Origin: a virus
DNA length: 35,811 bases
Strand: one strand, 5' to 3'
IMG/VR virus record: IMGVR_UViG_3300033571_026166
Span: 1-35,811 of that record
The notes under the pieces are model-generated. The model made no database searches and had not been told where the DNA came from. It worked only from the letters and a program-made list of their open reading frames with translations. Positions 31,136-35,811 of the stretch are shown piece after piece (the first letter of the stretch is position 1; each line of letters begins with the position of its first letter). The position numbers and the translations under genes are program-made.

Positions 31136-31399
31136 TCAATTATTATTTGTTGGAACATAAGAATCTAAGAATTCTTTAAGTTTTGTTATATCTTCGGTCA
31201 ATTCTGTGATAGCAGAATTTGCCGCTGATAATAAATTAACAAATGATTGATCAGTTTCTATCAAACTACCTCGGAAAATTTGATAACATAAATTTTGTAG
31301 AATTTGACTATCTGAAACAAACCAATTTAACCATTTTTGCCCTTCATAATTGATTGGTAAAACATCATTAGTCAATATTATTTTTTTTGTTTCACTCAT
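31136..31399 (-). CDS. Small helical protein after the S74 fibre gene
   Basis: The 87-residue protein begins with MSETKKIILTND, then INYEGQKWLNWFVSDSQIL. The C-terminus is a helical, possibly trimeric coiled-coil (NLLSAANSAITELTEDITK, LKEFLDSY). It overlaps the S74 fibre gene by 8 bases, which ties it to the fibre cluster; a fibre-tip chaperone or a tail-assembly helper is possible. A 56-base AT-rich gap follows it before the next gene. No family recognised. Confidence 0.5.
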   Translation of the reverse strand: MSETKKIILTNDVLPINYEGQKWLNWFVSDSQILQNLCYQIFRGSLIETDQSFVNLLSAANSAITELTEDITKLKEFLDSYVPTNNN

Positions 31400-32657
31400 A
31401 AATCCTCTTTTCTAATATTTCTACTCTTGTTAATAAATTTTTAAATGCTATCAAAGCAAGTTCTGTTACTTTTGAAGCTACAGACGGGCATTGTTCATAT
31501 GTTCCATAAACAAAAACTTTTTTTGATAATTTTTTTTCTGTTTTTATTTCTAATGTTTTTTCTCCAATCATATTTAAAATTAATGCTTCAATTACTTTAT
31601 TATTTTCATCTACAAGTTTTAACTTTTTAACATCATTGAATATTTCTATTTTATTTTTTAATTTTAAAATATATTTATAGTTGTTTGTCTCCCCTGCTAT
31701 TTGTGTTAATTTTCCTACTTGCATAATATTAGTTATATATTCCATATTATCGTAGTCTACATAATCAGGTAAAGTCTTAGCTAATTCCTCAGCAATAATT
31801 CCATATCTAATACCTTTTTCAGCTATTTGATCTATATATTGATATTTAAAAAATTCTGTTTTTTTTAAAATATCAACAACCTCTTTTTCTATTTCTACTC
31901 CTTGAGATAAAATTCGTTTTTTCTTTATTGACGAAACAGCATTAAACTCACTGGCTTTTACCCTATACGTAGCATTTATACTATATAAATTATTTCCAGA
32001 TGCTATACCAGTGTTTCCAGAGGGATTTAAATAACCATAATTACCATTATAAGCAAAGTACCCTGCATTAATATAAAGAGGATGACAAGAAATACTACTG
32101 TTGCTATAAGTTGCTATAGTATTAACAAAAAGAGAATTTGACATATTTATTGCACAAGAAACACCTAAAGCACCTCCGCTAGGTGTTGTTAATGTATTAG
32201 TTTTTATAATTCCAAGAGTAGTTAAAATATTATTATTAAGATCTAAATTAGTAAGAACATTTATATTACTACTATTATGCGAGGAAAGATTATTAGCTTT
32301 TAATGTTCCGGTTTGAGCGTTGATATTGCCGGTAGTTAAAATATCGTTGGACTGACAATTAATAGAACCATTACTATTAATCTTCATTCTCATTATACCA
32401 TTTGTTCCAAACTTTAAACTCAAATCTGAACTAGCCCAAACATATCCCTCTGAAGTAGAACTATTAAGTCCAAATTGTACCCCATTATCTGTATTTTGAT
32501 TATATGCCCAAAAACCAGTAGAAGTCGCAGAATTATTAGAATTATATATTGTAATACCATCACTTAGACTGGAAGTATAAAGATCTAAAGGTAATGATAT
32601 AGTTTGATCGCCAAGAGTAATCCAATTAGTGCCATCAAAAATCTCTAGTTTAGCCAT
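31392..32657 (-). CDS. Tail fibre with peptidase S74 intramolecular chaperone
   Basis: The 421-residue protein begins MAKLEIFDGTNWITLG, a module often met at the C-terminal side of tail-fibre repeats. It continues with Asn/Ser/Thr-rich beta-helical sequence (LSLKFGTNGIMRMKINSNG; GTLKANNLSSHNSSNI). From about residue 235 it has a peptidase S74 (ICA) domain: RVKASEFNAVSSIKKKRIL, KKTEFFKYQYID, GIRYGIIAEEL, then a coiled-coil end. S242 and K247 have the five-residue spacing of the Ser-Lys dyad that self-cleaves the chaperone from trimerised fibres. The ATG follows directly and in frame after the previous stop (TAA-ATG), and there is no good Shine-Dalgarno. Confidence 0.78.
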   Translation of the reverse strand: MAKLEIFDGTNWITLGDQTISLPLDLYTSSLSDGITIYNSNNSATSTGFWAYNQNTDNGVQFGLNSSTSEGYVWASSDLSLKFGTNGIMRMKINSNGSINCQSNDILTTGNINAQTGTLKANNLSSHNSSNINVLTNLDLNNNILTTLGIIKTNTLTTPSGGALGVSCAINMSNSLFVNTIATYSNSSISCHPLYINAGYFAYNGNYGYLNPSGNTGIASGNNLYSINATYRVKASEFNAVSSIKKKRILSQGVEIEKEVVDILKKTEFFKYQYIDQIAEKGIRYGIIAEELAKTLPDYVDYDNMEYITNIMQVGKLTQIAGETNNYKYILKLKNKIEIFNDVKKLKLVDENNKVIEALILNMIGEKTLEIKTEKKLSKKVFVYGTYEQCPSVASKVTELALIAFKNLLTRVEILEKRIYE

Positions 32658-33374
32658 TTACAAACTAGTATTTAATCTCATATCACCAACAACAGGAGAA
32701 GCTGGACGCTCAGCAGTAGTACCTACTGCAATTTTAAATTTACCAGTGGAATTAACTGTTAAATCTCCTGTCGTTGATAATGTTCCTGGAGTGACAATAT
32801 TACTTGGTAAAGATATAGTAGCAACCCCGTTTGCAAAAGTAACAGTAATTTGATTAGTAGTACCAAGTATTGAAGTAAAAGGATTACGATCTGTTGATGA
32901 AAAAGTAAAGCTATCAGTTCCAATTGTAGTTATACTAGAAGTAAGCATCCATAAACTAGAACTATTAACAGTTCCGCTAATAACATTTATAATATCACCT
33001 CTAACAGTTTGAGCTGAAACATCATAATCACTAGCTCTTGTTAATATCCAGTTTATACTTGCTGAACCTATATTAGTTACTGTATATATTCCGTTTTGTA
33101 AGCTAGTCGTTTGATCTTTAACCAAAACTCTATTACCAACAGCTAAAGCTATACCATCAATAGTTAAAGCTGCTTGAGTACCTGAATTAGTTAAAGTTGA
33201 GCCAACCCCGTTAATACCATTCGCATAAGTAGCTGTTAAATTAGCTGTTGTTGCTATTAAACATGGAGATACAAACCTAATAGCATTTAAAACCCAGTTT
33301 TCACTAGCTAAAGAAAACCAACTGTGTCCGTCATGAAATTCCTGTTTGCCAACAGGCAAAGGTAATTGTGTCAT
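32658..33374 (-). CDS. Tail-fibre segment protein (ends in AERP-G-R.N module)
   Basis: This 238-residue protein starts MTQLPLPVGKQEFHDGHSW. The Asp-Gly-x-x-Trp piece is the second half of a common fibre module. The middle is repeat-like beta sequence (NGINGVGSTLTNSGTQAALT; GIALAVGNRVLVKDQTT), a form seen in phage tail proteins. The end is VGTTAERPASPVVGDMRLN, the first half of the module. It ends at a TAA directly followed in the same frame by the ATG of the S74 protein. Read-through would make a 660-residue fibre with an intact module. It begins 19 bases after the previous gene, which ends with the same half-module. Confidence 0.7.
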   Translation of the reverse strand: MTQLPLPVGKQEFHDGHSWFSLASENWVLNAIRFVSPCLIATTANLTATYANGINGVGSTLTNSGTQAALTIDGIALAVGNRVLVKDQTTSLQNGIYTVTNIGSASINWILTRASDYDVSAQTVRGDIINVISGTVNSSSLWMLTSSITTIGTDSFTFSSTDRNPFTSILGTTNQITVTFANGVATISLPSNIVTPGTLSTTGDLTVNSTGKFKIAVGTTAERPASPVVGDMRLNTSL

Positions 33375-33393
33375 AAAATTACTTGCAAAGTTA

Positions 33394-34923
33394 TTAAATT
33401 TCTATGTTATATCTTAACATTCCTATTTGTGAATTGCTAGGTCTTTCTGCTATATTTCCCACAGGAATTTTCATGTATGATTTACCTGTAAAACTTGGGT
33501 TTGGAGTAAATACGGTTATAATGGTAGAACTAAGTAATCCAGTGCCAAGGACATCCCCTATAAGATTTACGTTTAAATTGTTTATCCTATTGTTAATTGT
33601 TGTAATATCTGCGTCATGACTGCTTTTATCTTCTTTAGGCAAAACTGCTGCTGCTATTGCTGACGTAATTGATGCTCCGACTGGAATTAGCGGAATTAAT
33701 GAAAAAGGTAACATTTGCTCGGTAAAATAGGCTATTCCTGAAGCTATTGCAGCTGCCTCTGCTGCTGCTGCTTCTGCCGTAGAAAAAGCATTACACTCTA
33801 TAATTGTTGCTTCTATCTCTTCTTGTAAACTTAAAGGGTTTACGTAATCATTAATAAGTGGTATCTTACCACCCGATGCAATACTCACAACCCCTAAACT
33901 ATTACATTTTAATATACCCCCTAAAAGACCAGCTATACTAGATAACGCTTGAGCCTCTGGAAGATTATCATTTGGACGTTGCAAAATATAAGTACCATCT
34001 GTTGGAGCATAAGTTGGAAGATCAACCTCAATAGGAATATTATTTGCTCCACCTTTCCAATATTTTCCTGTAGTTAAATACATATTGCTAACAGGTAATC
34101 TTTCCACTCTTGAAAGTAGTTTTGCGACATCTTGCCCATCTTGTATTAATTCTGGTCTAATAAGTGCAAGTTGCATGTTTGCTTGTAGTGGATCAGCTAC
34201 ATCTATATAATCTTTTCCAGCTATAGCAGTTGATAAAGTACCAGTTACATTATTAACTGTATTTTTTAGAAGTCCTGTCTGTAAATTTCCAAGAGACTGC
34301 GCCTTAGTAAATGTATAAGTTGTTCCAAGTCCATATAGTTGCTTTAATGGCTCAGGAATAAGATACATCTTAGGATTTTCCCATGTAAATTCTACTGTAG
34401 AACTTCCTACTATAAAATTGGCATTATCAAACCGCTTCATTATTTGTGCTGCTCTAACTTGCGTCATAGCCAAAGATGAAGAGATATCAGTTCCTATTGG
34501 ATTTCCGAATGTATCATACTTAGTAGCGTAAATCTGAGGTAAAAATGGACCAGACATTACCCAGTCAAAAGGAGATAGATAATCAAAAGTAGGGTTAGGT
34601 ATTCTAAAATCTCCAATAATTGGACTTATAGGGTTTGGAAATACTGCCTCAGCTAAAGGTGGTAAGTTTATAATACCTATATGCAATTGTGCTACAGCTT
34701 CATTATAATAATCACCTATCCATATTCGGTTATGGTCTAGTTTTTTTAATTCTTGGAAATTCCCTATTTTTCTTTTTAAATCTATTATATCTTGGAGTAC
34801 GTCAATTAGAATTGGAGAGGCAAAAGATCGTCCGTCTTTATCTCCAAGCAATATATAACCTCTATCTATCGGTAATTTACCAGTAACAGGGGATATAAAA
34901 TTATATAATCGTTCGTACTTCAT
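33394..34923 (-). CDS. Large tail-fibre-like protein
   Basis: This 509-residue protein opens YERLYNFISPVTGKLPIDRG and GDKDGRSFASPILIDVL, followed by DIIDLKRKIGNFQELKK coiled-coil. A mixed beta middle comes next with DRGYILLG-like strands and an Ala-rich segment at about 375-395 (STAEAAAAEAAAIASG). It ends in hydrophobic beta sequence and IPVGNIAERPSNSQIGMLRYN. The ending matches that of the next gene (AERP....G..R.N). It overlaps the patatin gene by 4 bases (ATGA), so fibre and phospholipase are co-translated. A receptor-binding or fibre-base function is inferred. Confidence 0.6.
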   Translation of the reverse strand: MKYERLYNFISPVTGKLPIDRGYILLGDKDGRSFASPILIDVLQDIIDLKRKIGNFQELKKLDHNRIWIGDYYNEAVAQLHIGIINLPPLAEAVFPNPISPIIGDFRIPNPTFDYLSPFDWVMSGPFLPQIYATKYDTFGNPIGTDISSSLAMTQVRAAQIMKRFDNANFIVGSSTVEFTWENPKMYLIPEPLKQLYGLGTTYTFTKAQSLGNLQTGLLKNTVNNVTGTLSTAIAGKDYIDVADPLQANMQLALIRPELIQDGQDVAKLLSRVERLPVSNMYLTTGKYWKGGANNIPIEVDLPTYAPTDGTYILQRPNDNLPEAQALSSIAGLLGGILKCNSLGVVSIASGGKIPLINDYVNPLSLQEEIEATIIECNAFSTAEAAAAEAAAIASGIAYFTEQMLPFSLIPLIPVGASITSAIAAAVLPKEDKSSHDADITTINNRINNLNVNLIGDVLGTGLLSSTIITVFTPNPSFTGKSYMKIPVGNIAERPSNSQIGMLRYNIEI

Positions 34924-35811
34924 GCTAATAGCCTAGCTAATATGCTTGAGATTTTATCACTTTCGTTTGAATAGTGAGTATCGATAAAATTAGCGAGCGT
35001 ACTAAACCAAGCAGGTGTACTATTATCAAGCTCATTAGGAAAGTCCTCTGGAAACTTTGGTTGGAATTTATAATAATAAACATCTATAGTAGCTCTATTT
35101 GTTAAACTGCTAATTCTGTTAGATAGATAATCAAGGAAATATCTACTCCATTCTTCAGCTCCTGTCATTGCAACATTCATAATCTTAAAAGCTCTAACAG
35201 CTAAATGTTCTAAATCTGTTGATGCTCCACCACTACCGTCAAAACTCATATTTCCTATTCCAGTCCCAACATCAACTATAACAATTCTAGTAGCCTGAGG
35301 TTTGCTACTCAAACCTACATTAATTGCTGCTAGTATTGCATCATTAGCATATTGCCCACCATCACTATAATAATGTCCATTAAAATTATGTGCCGGTAAA
35401 TAAACAGTGGCAGCAGAAGAAGCTCTACAAACATTAACTATAGTTTCGTTTCTTCCTATAAAATAGCTAGGATCATTAAAGTTAGAAAATACAACATATC
35501 TGCTCATATCTTCCTCATAAGCAGGTATTACAATAGGGGTTTTGAGATTAGCTAAAGTATTCGCGCCAAAATTATCAACAAGTATTTGTTGTAATTTATT
35601 GCTTCCATAATTTGAATCTTCATAAGCAGATTGATAAAATGAATCATTAGTAGCAAACATGAATGCTTTTTGAGCAAGGTTTGGTCTATTTGAATCCTCG
35701 CTTGCGTTATGGCTACCAGAAGCTACGTCTGCCGCTGTCCTGATAGTAAATACACGTTTGGCATCATTTAAAAAAAAGCTTTCCATATAATCAGGAGTTT
35801 TGCCAAAAGAA
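34920..35811 (-). CDS. Patatin-like phospholipase (5' part outside window)
   Basis: The frame is open to the right edge, so the real start and the GxSxG nucleophile motif lie beyond it; the ATG at 35786 is internal. About 297 residues are visible. The second half of a patatin catalytic domain is recognisable: YSDGGQYANDAILAAINVG carries the D-G-G motif that supplies the catalytic Asp of the Ser-Asp dyad. RIVIVDVGTG follows, where patatins have a core strand and 'SlGTG'. Patatins are lipid acyl hydrolases (PLA2-like); in intracellular bacteria several act on eukaryotic membranes. Its stop overlaps the fibre-gene start, so it belongs to the late operon. Whether it is virion-bound or free cannot be read. 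Confidence 0.78.
   Translation of the reverse strand, partial: SFGKTPDYMESFFLNDAKRVFTIRTAADVASGSHNASEDSNRPNLAQKAFMFATNDSFYQSAYEDSNYGSNKLQQILVDNFGANTLANLKTPIVIPAYEEDMSRYVVFSNFNDPSYFIGRNETIVNVCRASSAATVYLPAHNFNGHYYSDGGQYANDAILAAINVGLSSKPQATRIVIVDVGTGIGNMSFDGSGGASTDLEHLAVRAFKIMNVAMTGAEEWSRYFLDYLSNRISSLTNRATIDVYYYKFQPKFPEDFPNELDNSTPAWFSTLANFIDTHYSNESDKISSILARLLA

Noticed and set aside
30656-31399. Small terminase subunit among the small genes before the portal
   Set aside because: None of the three proteins shows a helix-turn-helix DNA-binding motif or the usual length; position alone is not enough.
1-35811. CRISPR arrays, tRNA genes, attachment sites, integrase, insertion sequences
   Set aside because: None was seen on reading both strands; the only tandem repeats are short and in-frame within genes. 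A tRNA or att scan by program was not possible.

Overview
This window looks like most of the genome of a podovirus-type tailed phage or prophage with very low G+C. Its virion genes resemble the P22 plan: a P22-type portal, a scaffold-like protein, an N4-gp56/Phage_capsid_3-like capsid, a gp10-like DNA stabilisation protein and three large ejection proteins. Its replication genes are of the DUF2800/DUF2815 type. No terminase, integrase, tRNA, CRISPR array or attachment site is visible. The terminase probably lies outside, most likely to the right of the window. The host is not named by the sequence. Very low G+C, a patatin-like phospholipase, an ankyrin-repeat protein and an MFS transporter together suggest an intracellular, possibly Rickettsiales-like, bacterium. 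That is an inference only.

Layout: positions 1-11322 are transcribed rightward. They hold a run of very small early genes (1-1749) that includes several one-helix membrane microproteins and a ribbon-helix-helix candidate regulator. The replication block (1755-10195) follows: a primase-polymerase/VirE-type helicase, a DUF2800 RecB/Cas4-like nuclease, a DUF2815 single-strand-binding protein, a family B DNA polymerase, a VRR-NUC nuclease, a cold-shock-domain protein and an SNF2 helicase. More small membrane proteins and unknowns are interleaved. An MFS transporter (10192-11322) closes this arm. Its stop codon lies inside a 19-bp bidirectional terminator hairpin at 11311-11356.

Positions 35811-11422 are transcribed leftward, so the two arms converge on the hairpin. 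In transcription order this late arm carries a patatin-like phospholipase (cut by the window edge), three linked tail-fibre-like proteins (the last with a peptidase S74 chaperone domain), four small proteins, portal, scaffold, capsid, a small virion protein, a connector and the gp10-like protein. Then come three paralogous tail-appendage proteins, a GNAT-like protein and three ejection proteins. The lysis cassette is last: small membrane proteins, a GH24 lysozyme, an ankyrin protein, Rz and Rz1.

Nearly all junctions are tight overlaps (ATGA, TAATG, TGATG), so translational coupling is expected throughout. The parts most worth attention are the eukaryote-facing cargo (patatin, ankyrin, MFS), a tail-fibre module split across gene boundaries including an in-frame TAA-ATG join, three tandem diverged tail proteins, and two copies of a small gene whose C-terminal DWEVVE codons double as the ribosome binding site of the next gene.
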